A stretch of 64,000 nt of DNA, from NCBI RefSeq assembly GCF_014202275.1, contig NZ_JACHGF010000001.1:1101734-1165733 (forward strand), given 5' to 3'. The DNA comes from Rhabdobacter roseus (GTDB taxonomy: Bacteria; Bacteroidota; Bacteroidia; Cytophagales; Spirosomataceae). A program made the translations under genes and the position numbers. Below are positions 27,123 to 36,309 of the stretch, piece by piece (the stretch's first letter is position 1; every line of letters begins with the position of its first letter). The notes below the pieces were generated by a model. It ran no database searches, was not told where the DNA came from, and saw nothing but the letters and a program-made list of their open reading frames with translations.

Positions 27123-27929
27123 TTGGAAAATCTTTTCTCCCATGTATTTCCGGCTACGATCTGGCGCATCCTGCCGCACCCCTCAGCACGGTGCAACCAG
27201 TGGGCCGTAGAACTGCGGGATGCCAACGCCAAGGTAGCTTCCCTGGCCCTCATTGACCTGGATGCGCCAACGCTCTGCTGGGAAAGTACCCCCGAAGGTA
27301 CCGACTGGTGGACTACCCTCACGGCCTTTCACGAAAGTGGCACCTTGCTGCTGCATAACTACCGCTACCCGGACCTCCCCGAGCCAACTGACCTGGTGGC
27401 GGTGTCGGCGGAGAGTGGGGGGCTGCGTTGGATGCTGCCCAACTACCTGTACGTGTGTACGCTGGACGACCAACGGATTGAAGTAGCTACGCGCCAGGGA
27501 GAGCAGGTACGGGCCACGAGCTGCCGGGTAGCCGACGGAACGCTGGAAGGTACCGGCAGTAGCCTGGAGGTACCCTGTAAACCACAACCCACTACTTTTT
27601 GGCAAATTCCGGTGCGTTACCGGCCCCGGGACATATACTTTGATACCCTTTCTGCGTTTTTGCATAAAATCGCGAAAGTAAAGCAGCCACTACTTATTGA
27701 TTATCTGGAATGCAATTCGTATATAGCGTTTTCTTATTACCTTTACGAGCAGGAACAAATAGCACAATACCTTTTGATTGTGAACCAGCAAAGCGAGGTA
27801 GTGCATCATGAGCAGCTGACCAAAGACCGAAGTGGAGTGGGGCAGGATACATTACTACGAAAAGGCGATACGCTGGTCTATCTTCGCCATACCAACGAAT
27901 TTGCGAGCATACAATTAACACCTCTATAA
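27123..27929 (+). CDS. Cytophagales hypothetical protein, DUF4905-like
   Basis: About 268 residues. I think this resembles DUF4905, a Cytophagales family of unknown function, but I cannot confirm it. It reads as an acidic beta-rich cytosolic protein. An ATG at 27051 would leave only 11 bases to the divergent kdsB start and adds residues with no homology-like pattern, so I prefer the TTG at 27123 (LENLFSHVFPATIWRI). The stop overlaps the start of the LysM gene as TAATG, so the two are coupled. Confidence 0.6.
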   Translation: MENLFSHVFPATIWRILPHPSARCNQWAVELRDANAKVASLALIDLDAPTLCWESTPEGTDWWTTLTAFHESGTLLLHNYRYPDLPEPTDLVAVSAESGGLRWMLPNYLYVCTLDDQRIEVATRQGEQVRATSCRVADGTLEGTGSSLEVPCKPQPTTFWQIPVRYRPRDIYFDTLSAFLHKIAKVKQPLLIDYLECNSYIAFSYYLYEQEQIAQYLLIVNQQSEVVHHEQLTKDRSGVGQDTLLRKGDTLVYLRHTNEFASIQLTPL

Positions 27930-28885
27930 TGAAGTATACAGTTCGTCTGATTGTAATTTTGGTACTTTTTGTGGGCATCAAAGAGTCGGTAAGGGCTACT
28001 TCCTTTCCCGTGGCTTCCCGTGACTCCATAGGTACCGAAAAAGTAAACGGGAAAGTGTATATTTTGCACAAAGTAGATCAGGGGCAAACCATGTACGCTG
28101 TGATGCGCCGCTACAAAACCACGATCGGTGCCATCCGGGAGGCGAATCCGGGCATCAACGATCAGCTGCGCTTCAATGACGTGATCAGGGTACCTTATGA
28201 TCCTCCCCGTACCGACCGCCAGCAGGCCCGCGAAGAGCGAAAAGAGCAACGAAAAGCCGAAAAAGAAAATACCGTAGCGGCCCCGGCCGTAGCCAAAGTA
28301 CCTGATAAGCCGGTGGCCCCGGGTATGCACCGCGTAGAAGCCGGGCAAACCCTCTACGGCATAGCTTCCAAATACGGGGTACTGATGGCCGACGTCCGGA
28401 AGTGGAATAACATGACCTCCGACAACGTGCCGCTGGGGCAAGATCTGATCGTGTCGGAGAAAACCTACCTGGAGCGAAACCCCGTAGCGGCGGCCAAGCC
28501 GCCGGTAAGCGTGGCCCTAGATTCGGTTTCTACAAAAGCCAAGCCCTCGGTACCCGAAAAGGTAGTAAAGCCCGTGGAGGCACCCGCCCCGCCCCGGCCC
28601 GCCGTAGGCCGTAAAGTAAACGAGTCGGGCCTGGCCGAGATGATCGAAACCAACGAAAGTACCAACAAGTACCTGGCCCTGCACCGCACCGCCCCAATAG
28701 GTACTTTGGTGGAAGTGAAGAACGAGTACAATCAGGAGAAACTTCTGGTGAAAGTGATTGGGCGCATTCCGGATACGAGCGTCAACGAAGAGATCGTCAT
28801 TAAGCTCTCCGCCCGTGCCTTCGAGAAACTTTCTCCGAATACCCGTCGTTTTAGAGCAGAGATAAACTATATCGCAGCCAACTAA
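27929..28885 (+). CDS. Exported LysM protein with C-terminal RlpA/DPBB-like domain
   Basis: 318 residues. A signal peptide (KYTVRLIVILVLFVGI) is followed by two LysM units: VDQGQTMYAVMRRYKTTIGA and VEAGQTLYGIASKYGV. A Pro/Ala/Lys-rich linker comes next, and the end (HRTAPIGTLVEVKNEYNQEK and KLSARAFEKL) resembles the double-psi beta-barrel of RlpA. It should bind peptidoglycan in the periplasm. Coupled to the upstream gene by TAATG. Confidence 0.85.
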   Translation: MKYTVRLIVILVLFVGIKESVRATSFPVASRDSIGTEKVNGKVYILHKVDQGQTMYAVMRRYKTTIGAIREANPGINDQLRFNDVIRVPYDPPRTDRQQAREERKEQRKAEKENTVAAPAVAKVPDKPVAPGMHRVEAGQTLYGIASKYGVLMADVRKWNNMTSDNVPLGQDLIVSEKTYLERNPVAAAKPPVSVALDSVSTKAKPSVPEKVVKPVEAPAPPRPAVGRKVNESGLAEMIETNESTNKYLALHRTAPIGTLVEVKNEYNQEKLLVKVIGRIPDTSVNEEIVIKLSARAFEKLSPNTRRFRAEINYIAAN

Positions 28886-28915
28886 CTAATACAGCAAGTA
28901 CCTTTATTGCTTACT

Positions 28916-29125
28916 ATGAAGCATTCACCTGAGTTCAGGTCACGTCGGGAAGAAGAGCGAGCCGCCTTGAAAAAAACAACCGGCTACAAGGTGTGGAGCG
29001 TGATGTTTACGTTGATGTACCCCTTCATTGCCCTTTTTACTTTTCTGTTTTCCGCCCTGGTCATGATTTTTTCCGGCCTTTCCCGGGGGCTGGCTTATCT
29101 GTTTAGCAAAAGTGCCAGCAAATAG
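28916..29125 (+). CDS. Small membrane protein, unknown function
   Basis: 69 residues from the ATG at 28916. The N-terminus is charged (EFRSRREEERAALKK) and one long hydrophobic stretch (MFTLMYPFIALFTFLFSALVMIF) makes a single or hairpin membrane segment. It overlaps the start of the next gene by 14 bases, so the two are co-translated. No family recognised. Confidence 0.6.
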   Translation: MKHSPEFRSRREEERAALKKTTGYKVWSVMFTLMYPFIALFTFLFSALVMIFSGLSRGLAYLFSKSASK

Positions 29126-29903
29126 TCCGCTTTCCGGTTATGTAACGGAGCTGCTGGAAGCCAAATACGAGCAGTACAACCGCCCCGATTTCATTCCCCA
29201 TGACCCCATCAGCATTCCGCATCGGTTTAGCCTCAAGCAGGACATCGAGCTCATGGGCTTCTGGGCTTCGGTACTGGCCTGGGGGCAGCGCAAGACCATC
29301 ATCAATAAGTGCCAGGAGCTAAGTACCCTCCTGGACCACGCTCCGTACGACTTCGTGCTAAACCACCAGGAGAGCGATCTGAAGCGTTTTCTGGCCTTCA
29401 AACACCGTACTTTCAACGCCACCGATACGCTCTACTTTCTGCATTTTTTTCAGGAATTTTACAAAAAACACGACTCGCTGGAGGAGGCCTTTCTGGTACC
29501 AGGCCAGACGCCCGAAACGACCGTTGAGCCCAACCTAAGGTACTTTCACGATCTTTTTTGCGGCCTGGACGATTTCCCGGCCCGCACCCGCAAGCACATC
29601 GCCACGCCCGCCCGCAAGTCGTCCTGCAAGCGGCTCAACATGTTTTTGCGCTGGATGGTCCGGCAGGACCAACGGGGCGTAGATTTTGGGATTTGGACGC
29701 GCCTGCGGCCCAGCCAGCTCATTTGCCCCTGTGATGTGCACGTGGATCGCGTCGCGCGGCACCTGGGACTCATCACACGCCCCCAAACCGACTGGCTCAC
29801 GGCCACCGAGCTCACAAGTACCCTGCGCCAGCTCGACCCCGCCGACCCCGTCAAGTACGACTTTGCGCTCTTTGGACTAGGAGTCGAAGGATTCGTGAAG
29901 TAG
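29112..29903 (+). CDS. TIGR02757 family protein
   Basis: 263 residues. The motifs RPDFIPHDPISIPHRFSLKQDIELMGF, AWGQRKTI and VDRVARHLGL are those of TIGR02757 (DUF2400), a conserved Bacteroidota family of unknown function with an endonuclease III/HhH-like look. Last gene of the 27.1-29.9 kb operon. Confidence 0.85.
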   Translation: MPANSPLSGYVTELLEAKYEQYNRPDFIPHDPISIPHRFSLKQDIELMGFWASVLAWGQRKTIINKCQELSTLLDHAPYDFVLNHQESDLKRFLAFKHRTFNATDTLYFLHFFQEFYKKHDSLEEAFLVPGQTPETTVEPNLRYFHDLFCGLDDFPARTRKHIATPARKSSCKRLNMFLRWMVRQDQRGVDFGIWTRLRPSQLICPCDVHVDRVARHLGLITRPQTDWLTATELTSTLRQLDPADPVKYDFALFGLGVEGFVK

Positions 29904-30284
29904 GTACTTTAGCTTTTCCCGACTAGCTTCTTAAGAGCTCCGTAGCTGTGAATGATCGCCAGCCAAGCGTTATGCTTGAGGATGCTTTCCTGAAAAACTA
30001 TATTTTCATAGAGGGATAAATCCAGGCCTCAAAATTCACTTTTTATCATCAACTCTTTCTAGAATTGGTACTTCATAATGAAGCATGACTTCCCACGAAA
30101 ACCCAAGGTATTTTTGCCAACCCGGCAAGTACCCCCACCAAGGTACCTTTCAGCCACAGTGCTTGCCTGGGGCTTTGTTTTGAGCCTTTCTTTTTTGGGT
30201 TAAAGTAGATTTGCCTGGTTTGCTGTTTTTGATAACGCAACGAGTAGGCTCGGGTTTATTTATAATCCAATAAAAATACCAAGC
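29904..30284. other. Intergenic region with RRGTACYY motifs and a weak promoter
   Basis: 381 bases without a recognisable gene. It contains several RRGTACYY motifs at 30067-30150 and a -7-like TAGATTTG at 30206-30213 with TTG 23 bases upstream (30180-30182), possibly the promoter of the DUF1080 gene. Confidence 0.5.
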
Positions 30285-30953
30285 ATGAAAGTACCCCCAA
30301 GTACCTTTTTTCGAACCCTGAGCGCGGCCTGGCTCGGGCTTTGCTTAGGTTGCGTTGCGCCGGGCTACGGCCAGTCGCTGCCCAAAACCGTTTCTCTTTT
30401 TGACGGTAAAACCCTCAACGGCTGGAAAACCGTCGACCCGGCCCACGCGAAGCTGTGGTTCGTGGCCGACAGTACCATCAAAAGCGGCGACGGCATCAAC
30501 AAGATTCCCGCCAACACCTACCTGCATACTACCAAGGAATACGAAAACTTTGAGTTTCGCTGTCTGTTTCGCCTCTCTGGCGATGCCAAAACGGGCATGA
30601 TCAACAGCGGCATTCAGTACCGATCGGTGCTCGAGAAAGGTACCATCTTGGGCTACCAGGCGGATATTGGCACGGGTTACTGGGGCGATATTTACGACGA
30701 ACACCGGCGCGGCAAGCTCGTGGGTGGCGACCTAAGTACCCTGCGGCATCTGCTCAAGGAAGACGGCTGGAATAGCTACATCGTGCGCTGCCAGGGAAAT
30801 TTGCATGAGCTGTACATCAATGGCGTGAAAACCTGCGAGTACGTGGAGAAAGACCCGGCCACTCCCCGCCGGGGTGTCATTGCGGTGCAGATCCACAGCG
30901 GGGGCGTGGCGCAGGTCGAGTTCCGCGATCTCACCATCACCGAATTTCCCTGA
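30285..30953 (+). CDS. DUF1080 (3-keto-disaccharide hydrolase) exported protein
   Basis: 222 residues. A signal peptide ends near GYGQ. The concanavalin-like fold shows SLFDGKTLNGWKTVDP, FEFRCLFRLSG, SGIQYRS and YQADIGTGYWGDIYDE, the pattern of DUF1080. Members cleave 3-keto-glycosides, often together with Gfo/Idh/MocA oxidoreductases; one such gene lies at 37315. Probably periplasmic. Confidence 0.9.
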   Translation: MKVPPSTFFRTLSAAWLGLCLGCVAPGYGQSLPKTVSLFDGKTLNGWKTVDPAHAKLWFVADSTIKSGDGINKIPANTYLHTTKEYENFEFRCLFRLSGDAKTGMINSGIQYRSVLEKGTILGYQADIGTGYWGDIYDEHRRGKLVGGDLSTLRHLLKEDGWNSYIVRCQGNLHELYINGVKTCEYVEKDPATPRRGVIAVQIHSGGVAQVEFRDLTITEFP

Positions 30954-31156
30954 TTTTTCTGGACACCAGCCTTTATTCTTCCATCTCGGAAGTGAGCGAA
31001 AGTACCTTTTCGCGATCCGGGTGAGCAAGTCAGGTCATGGTTTTTAACATTGCGTTTTAATCCCTAATTTTCCCCCAGAAAAACACTACCCGAACTTTTG
31101 TGAAGGTACCTTGGACGCGGTACAGGTACCTTCAATCCCTAGTAAGCACGTTTGCC

Positions 31157-32389
31157 ATGCAGAAGTACATTTTACTACTCGGCTGTTTCGATACCAAAGG
31201 GGAGGCTTTTGCCTACCTGCGCGCACGCCTGCTGGATCAGGGAGAGCGGGTACTGACGATCAATACCGGCGTAATGGGCACAACCACCGACTTCCCCGTA
31301 GACATAGAAGCAGAGGAAGTAGCGCGCGCGGGTGGAAGTACCCTAACCGAGCTTCGGCAGCACCACGATCGGGGGCGCGCCGTGAAGGTCATGGGCGAGG
31401 GAGCGGCCAGCATCATTGCCCGTTTGGTAGCCCAAGGCGGGCTGGCGGCGGCCATTGGCATGGGTGGCGGTGGGGGTACTTATATTGCGCTTTCGGCCAT
31501 GCAGTCCATCCCGATGGGTGTTCCGAAACTGTGCCTAAGTACTTTGGCAGTCAAGGATTTGTCGCGGCAGGTAGGCCATAAAGATATTACGCTGATGCCC
31601 TCCGTCGTAGACGTGGCGGGGCTCAATAGCATCCTGAAAAATTTAATTGCGCAAGCCGCGGCGGCCATAGTCGCGATGAGCAAAGTAACGACGGCGGAGG
31701 AAACAACCACCGGGCGCATCGCGATCAGCATGTTTGGCAATACTACGGCCTGCGTAGACCAGTGTACGGCGCTTTTGAAGGCGCGTGGCTACGAGGTACT
31801 TGCGTTTCATGCCAACGGCGTGGGTGGGCGGGCCATGGAGGCGCTGATCCGGGAGGGGTGCTTCGAAGCAGTGCTGGATATTACTACCACTGAGCTGGCC
31901 GACGACCTCTGCGGGGGCATCTGCAGCGCCGGGCCCGACCGGCTCCAGGCCGCCGCCGAGCGGGGGGTACCTCAGGTGGTAGCGCCGGGGTGTCTGGATA
32001 TGGTTAACTTCGCCCAGCCCGACACCGTGCCGACGCCCTACCAGCAGCGGGAGCTCTACCGCTGGGCACCGGACGTGACGCTCATGCGCACCAACGCGGA
32101 AGAAAACCAGGTACTTGGCCAGCGCCTGGCCCAAAAACTCAACCGCGCTACGGCCCCCACGGCGGTGGTGCTACCGCTAAAAGGCCTATCGCAGATCGAC
32201 GCCGAGGGTGGTATTTTTTACCGTCCGGAGGTAGATCGGGTTTTATTTGAATCGATAAAAAGCCATCTTGCCGCGGGTGTAGAGGTACTTGAGGTCGATG
32301 CCCACATGAACGACCCGGCCTTTGCCGCCGTGCTGGTGCAGAAGCTGCTAGAGGTACTTGCCAAGCGAAGTCCCAAAAGCGTGGCTTAG
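31157..32389 (+). CDS. Tm-1-like ATP-binding (UPF0261) protein
   Basis: 410 residues from the ATG at 31157; the frame is open upstream but MQKYILLLGCFDTKGEAFAYL is the conserved start. Gly-rich GMGGGGGTYIAL and STLAVKDLSRQVG, and FGNTTACVDQC follow the family pattern. Plant Tm-1, which inhibits tomato mosaic virus replication, has this domain fused to a TIM-barrel half. Here the barrel is the next gene, 54 bases downstream. Enzymatic role in bacteria unknown. Confidence 0.9.
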   Translation: MQKYILLLGCFDTKGEAFAYLRARLLDQGERVLTINTGVMGTTTDFPVDIEAEEVARAGGSTLTELRQHHDRGRAVKVMGEGAASIIARLVAQGGLAAAIGMGGGGGTYIALSAMQSIPMGVPKLCLSTLAVKDLSRQVGHKDITLMPSVVDVAGLNSILKNLIAQAAAAIVAMSKVTTAEETTTGRIAISMFGNTTACVDQCTALLKARGYEVLAFHANGVGGRAMEALIREGCFEAVLDITTTELADDLCGGICSAGPDRLQAAAERGVPQVVAPGCLDMVNFAQPDTVPTPYQQRELYRWAPDVTLMRTNAEENQVLGQRLAQKLNRATAPTAVVLPLKGLSQIDAEGGIFYRPEVDRVLFESIKSHLAAGVEVLEVDAHMNDPAFAAVLVQKLLEVLAKRSPKSVA

Positions 32390-32443
32390 CGCCAAAGTAC
32401 CTCTTATTAAAAAATGAATTTATTCACCAAGTAGTTAATCCGT

Positions 32444-33313
32444 ATGCCAAATCCGTGGACCGGTAAGGGAAATCCTTACACCAGACAGGAAGTCAGAGAC
32501 CGTTTGCAAAGTACCCTGGACCAGCAAAAAGCCATCATTGTCGCCGGTGCCGGGACGGGCATCAGCGCCAAGTTCATCGAAAAAGGCGGTGCCGACCTGA
32601 TCATCATCTACAACTCCGGGCGCTTCCGGATGGCCGGACACGGCTCCACGGCGGGCCTCATGGCCTACGGCGACGCCAACGCCGTGGCGATGGAAATCGG
32701 CGAGTTTGAGGTACTTCCGGTAGTAGAAGAAATACCGGTGATTTGTGGCGTACACGGCTCGGACCCCCGCCGCCGCATGTGGCATCACCTGCTGAAGGTG
32801 AAGGAAATGGGTTTTTCCGGAATCAATAATTTTCCTACCCACTCCATCGTCGACGGGCATTTTCGGCGCGTACTGGAAGAAACCGGCATGGGCTTTGACA
32901 AGGAGGTAGAAATGGTCCGGATTGCCAGCAAAATGGAGCTGTTCTCAATCGTATACGTAGCCACGCCCGACGACGCCCGGCAGATGGCCGACGCCGGGGC
33001 CGACGCCATCATTGCGCACGTGGGTACTACCGTGGGCGGTTCCATTGGGGTGGTGGAGGCTTCGTGCAGCATGGAGGATGCCATTGAAAGTACCCAAAAG
33101 ATCATCGAAGCGGCGCGGGAAGTCAACCCGGCGCTGTTTTTCCTGACCCACGGCGGCCCCATCAACACCCCGGAAGACGTCCGGCAGGTACTTGACCAAA
33201 CCGACGCCCACGGTTTCGTGGGGGCGTCGTCGCTGGAGCGCATGGGCGTGGAGCAATCCCTCACCGAGCTCACGCGGCGTTTTAAAGCTCTGACGATAAA
33301 GGGTGGCGAGTAG
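32444..33313 (+). CDS. Phosphoenolpyruvate hydrolase-like TIM-barrel protein (Tm-1 C-terminal half)
   Basis: 289 residues. GAGTGISAKFIEKGGADLIIIYNSGRFRM, PVICGVHGSDPRR and GADAIIAHVGTTVGGSIG are motifs of the PEP_hydrolase family, the TIM barrel fused to UPF0261 in plants and fungi. It is co-directional and close to the UPF0261 gene, so the two likely form one complex or pathway. Substrate unknown. Confidence 0.9.
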   Translation: MPNPWTGKGNPYTRQEVRDRLQSTLDQQKAIIVAGAGTGISAKFIEKGGADLIIIYNSGRFRMAGHGSTAGLMAYGDANAVAMEIGEFEVLPVVEEIPVICGVHGSDPRRRMWHHLLKVKEMGFSGINNFPTHSIVDGHFRRVLEETGMGFDKEVEMVRIASKMELFSIVYVATPDDARQMADAGADAIIAHVGTTVGGSIGVVEASCSMEDAIESTQKIIEAAREVNPALFFLTHGGPINTPEDVRQVLDQTDAHGFVGASSLERMGVEQSLTELTRRFKALTIKGGE

Positions 33314-33386
33314 GGTAGGTACTTGGACTTGGAAGAATTTTATTTTTTAGGTGCCTGGCGCAAAACGCGGGGAGTAGGTCGTTATG

Positions 33387-33865
33387 TTACGCCATGCCGG
33401 CCATAGCACCTGACATAGAGGCAATGAAATAGTTGGAAGCGTACACACCCAGCAAAACAAATAAAATATCCTGCGGTTTTTCGTCGTAGCTGATGTCGTA
33501 ATTGTACTGAAATTTTTTCCAATTAAATTGGGGATTGAATTGGATTAGCATTTCTTCGTCTTTACTTTCAATGACGAATTGGCTGTTAAAGAGGCCCTTG
33601 GCTTTTAAAACAAATTCTCGCCCGTCCTGAAAAGCAAACACGATGTGCCCGCGCCAATTCATTTTCAAGTTGGCTATTTCGTTACCGTTTTTAGTCAAGG
33701 CCAGGCTCGTTCCAAAGAAACCAACCGAATCGATTTCGTAGCGCTCGGCCGGGGATAGTTTGATTTCCGCCTTCGTGAAAAACAGTTCTCATAGATCAGC
33801 TCGCCTAAGCGTTGCCCGCCTTCCGTTAGTTGGAAAGTCTTTTGGTCGGTTGATTTCGCTTCCAT
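33387..33865 (-). pseudogene. Conserved Bacteroidota hypothetical gene with a frameshift
   Basis: The frame begins at the ATG at 33865 (EAKSTDQKTFQLTEGG) and is broken at about 33784-33785. In the other frame the protein continues as FTKAEIKLSPAERYEID and on to the end at 33387 (VYASNYFIASMSGAMAGMA). Adding one base near 33785 restores one reading frame of about 159 residues. The 33387-33698 part alone is open. Either a real one-base deletion or a sequencing error. No function known; the fold looks like a beta-rich soluble domain. Confidence 0.75.
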
Positions 33866-33895
33866 GGTCTTTAGGTTTTAAGGGGGGAGCATGCT

Positions 33896-34330
33896 CTATT
33901 TTAAGGTAGGGTACCCCACCTGTTTAACTTCATTGATCTGCACCACCGGCTGGATGTTCGTATAATTTTTAAAGTCACCGACTACAGCCTCCCTGTTTTG
34001 CGCGATGGCTTTACTATATTCCGCAATATCCGTAACGTAGAAGTACCCAATGGCCACAAAAGGAGCTTTGTCATTGGGAGTTCTGCCGGAGATACCCTTG
34101 TCAATTTCGTAGGATTTTAAATTTTTGCCAATAAAGCCCGCTACCATCGGCATATGCTTTTTTTCGTAGTAGTCCATGTCAAAGGTTTTGTCTTCTCCGT
34201 TCGGGTACAGAATAGCTACCCTGTACATGCCAATTTCGGTGGTGGAAGCTTGCGTCGGTTGGCTGGTTTTACAGCTTGCCATACCCATCACCGCGACGAT
34301 GAGCAGGAAGAAAGTAGTTTTGGTTTTCAT
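33896..34330 (-). CDS. EthD-family lipoprotein
   Basis: 144 residues. The leader MKTKTTFFLLIVAVMGMASC ends in a lipobox (GMASC). The mature domain has MYRVAILYPNGEDKTFDMDYYEKKHMPMV, the conserved front of EthD proteins (dimeric alpha/beta barrels; one member assists ethyl tert-butyl ether degradation). Exported here. Exact substrate unknown. Confidence 0.85.
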   Translation of the reverse strand: MKTKTTFFLLIVAVMGMASCKTSQPTQASTTEIGMYRVAILYPNGEDKTFDMDYYEKKHMPMVAGFIGKNLKSYEIDKGISGRTPNDKAPFVAIGYFYVTDIAEYSKAIAQNREAVVGDFKNYTNIQPVVQINEVKQVGYPTLK

Positions 34331-34574
34331 AGGCTTGGTTTTGGGTTTTATGTTTTATGAGTAGGATTGGAGGGTGGGTGATGAATAGGGCTTTATGCAG
34401 GTAGGAAATTTGTGCTACGTCTGTTCATAACCGCTGTGCAATTTATAATTGAATGTTCATGGTTAATTCTAATGCTGAATGTTACTCTTCACGCTAAAAC
34501 TGTAACCCATGCTTATACTTCGCTGAAGTTACAATGTCATGCCCCACTTGCACAAAACTAATGTAAAATGCTTT

Positions 34575-35153
34575 TCAATTCATCCGAAAGTTGGACTGTA
34601 CAACAATGTCGTAGCCCAAAAATCCTTTCGCTATTGTCAAGTCTACACTTTTATAATTTTCAACTTGTGTGCCGCAATAATAAATCAACTGCTTCTCCTG
34701 TCCATTGTAATTAATTATTATGTAAGGCTGTTCGCAATGTCCTTTTGAGCCTCGTGCAAGATGTCCCGTTGAAAGTATTTTTTTATTGGTCACAATTGTT
34801 TCTTTTTCAGCTAAATAATAATTGAAAAGGATAAATGCTGAAACGGATATTCCACCCCAAGTCACTAAATTATAAATAATCTGAAGGGGCAAAAATGACG
34901 TAGTAAAGTAAATCGTCAACGTTCTCTTCATAAATGGCGTAAACGCAAATCCTGTTAAAATCCAAATGAGGAAAGGGGTTTTAAATATGATAAATGTTTT
35001 CTGGTAAATATTTATTTCCCATGTGATTAACAAAAGTGAACCAATGAATAGTGACGTTAAAAGGCCATTTATCAATTTGAAATGAGGGATAGTTTGTTTG
35101 AGCTTACGTTGAGTAAAAAACTGTCTTGCATTCTTTTTAATCTTCTGTGTCAT
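34575..35153 (-). CDS. Orphan membrane protein in low-GC island
   Basis: 192 residues from the ATG at 35153. About four hydrophobic segments: LLTSLFIGSLLLITW, PFLIWILTGFAF, FLPLQIIYNLVTWGG and SVSAFILFNYYL. A hydrophilic C-terminus follows. No family recognised. The surrounding DNA is AT-rich and has no RRGTACYY motifs, so it looks acquired. A palindromic element separates it from the gene at 35323. Confidence 0.55.
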   Translation of the reverse strand: MTQKIKKNARQFFTQRKLKQTIPHFKLINGLLTSLFIGSLLLITWEINIYQKTFIIFKTPFLIWILTGFAFTPFMKRTLTIYFTTSFLPLQIIYNLVTWGGISVSAFILFNYYLAEKETIVTNKKILSTGHLARGSKGHCEQPYIIINYNGQEKQLIYYCGTQVENYKSVDLTIAKGFLGYDIVVQSNFRMN

Positions 35154-35180
35154 ATTAGGGGTGTCAATATATGCTGTCGC

Positions 35181-35308
35181 ATAACGTTTTCGGGCTTTGC
35201 GTTCGGGCAGGTTTCGGAGCACAAAGTTTCAATTTATTACTAAAGTTCATTAGAAGCACAAAGCTCCAAGTTTGCACGTCAGCCCGCCTGACGCAAAACC
35301 CGTTTTAC
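35181..35308. repeat. Imperfect palindromic element, cassette-like boundary
   Basis: A left arm from about 35181 to 35226 is partly complementary to a right arm from about 35261 to 35308. The best core is CGGGCTTTGCG at 35191-35201 against CGCAAAACCCG at 35292-35302 (10 of 11 paired), with GGAGC/GCTCC inside. A related half-element appears at about 36030-36065, beyond the next gene. Such bounded palindromes flank cassette genes in some Bacteroidota; the resemblance to integron attC is in layout only. Confidence 0.45.
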
Positions 35309-35322
35309 AGGCAGTTTTTCTA

Positions 35323-35994
35323 TCAAAAGTCAGCTTCATAACCGTGTCCATTTTTTCCGTAAAAAATTAACCATTTCGCTAATGAATAGAGAATATGCAA
35401 CTTACTTTCAATTGTGTCTTCGTCTGTGTCAGGTGGAAGTCGCTGAGATTTTAAGTATTCAACGTTATTCTGTCTAGCTATTGTGTCAGCTACTTCCATT
35501 AGTCGGTTTCCATAGTCCAAAGTTTCGTCTGCCATTTTTGTATTCCACGCTTCGCTCATCAAATCTTCTCCAATAATATTTTCGCAATCTCGGAGAAACT
35601 CGCCACGAAATACATTTTCGTCTTGTCCCATTGCAATATAAACGGGAACACCGTCTTGTTCTTTTGCTAATTCAATTACATAGTATCCGTCATAGTCTTT
35701 CAAAAATTGGTCAAGTGATGGTTTTTGTTCAAGTTCGTCATATCTGTTTCTAATCCATTCCTCAGCTTCTTTGTCTCGTCCAACTCTCGGTGCTTTAATT
35801 GTTTCGTAAGTCTGAATTTGGTTAGCAAACCACTCCTGTAATAACTCGTCTTTTGTCGGCATTTTTTTTCCTTTGAACTTGTCAAAAAATGTCGGTTGTG
35901 GGATTTTGTCTTGTGAAACCATCTCAAAAATTTCAACGAACCTTTTTTCAAATCCTGGTTTCGGTTTTCCCATTGGTCGCATATCTAATCCCAT
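35323..35994 (-). CDS. Orphan hypothetical protein in low-GC island
   Basis: 223 residues, hydrophilic, acidic, no signal peptide or membrane segment. It starts MGLDMRPMGKPKPGFEKRF and has GYYVIELAKEQDGVPVYIA in the middle. I recognise no family. AT-rich and without RRGTACYY motifs, like its neighbour. Possibly a cassette-borne gene such as an immunity protein, but that is a guess. Confidence 0.5.
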   Translation of the reverse strand: MGLDMRPMGKPKPGFEKRFVEIFEMVSQDKIPQPTFFDKFKGKKMPTKDELLQEWFANQIQTYETIKAPRVGRDKEAEEWIRNRYDELEQKPSLDQFLKDYDGYYVIELAKEQDGVPVYIAMGQDENVFRGEFLRDCENIIGEDLMSEAWNTKMADETLDYGNRLMEVADTIARQNNVEYLKSQRLPPDTDEDTIESKLHILYSLAKWLIFYGKNGHGYEADF

Positions 35995-36309
35995 ATCTTA
36001 TTATGTTTTGTCTGTCTTTTAAAATTGCCTACAACTCGTAAATATACGCAAGTTTTGCGGACGCCGCGCGGTAATACTTTTTATGTTTATTTGTACTTTT
36101 GTTAAGACATTGTAGTATTTTAGATGTCGTGCTTATCCTATTTTTAAACCGTCAAAAAGAAAATATTTAGAAACATGCTCCTCCCATTTTATCCAAAAGG
36201 TACTCTCTGTCAGGCTTTACTGATCGAGCCGACTTTTATTTTTTAGGCTATACGTAACTTGCTAAAGTACCTCCGCGTTCAAGGCCTCAGGTGAAGCTAA
36301 TCTTTGATT
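35995..36309. other. Intergenic region at the right edge of the low-GC island
   Basis: 315 bases with no gene. It begins AT-rich with the half-element at 36030-36065 and ends with the first RRGTACYY motifs, at about 36197 and 36264, marking return to typical host DNA. Confidence 0.5.

Noticed and set aside
31100-31156. Longer N-terminus of the Tm-1-like protein
   Set aside because: It precedes the conserved MQKYILLLG start and reads as motif-derived residues.
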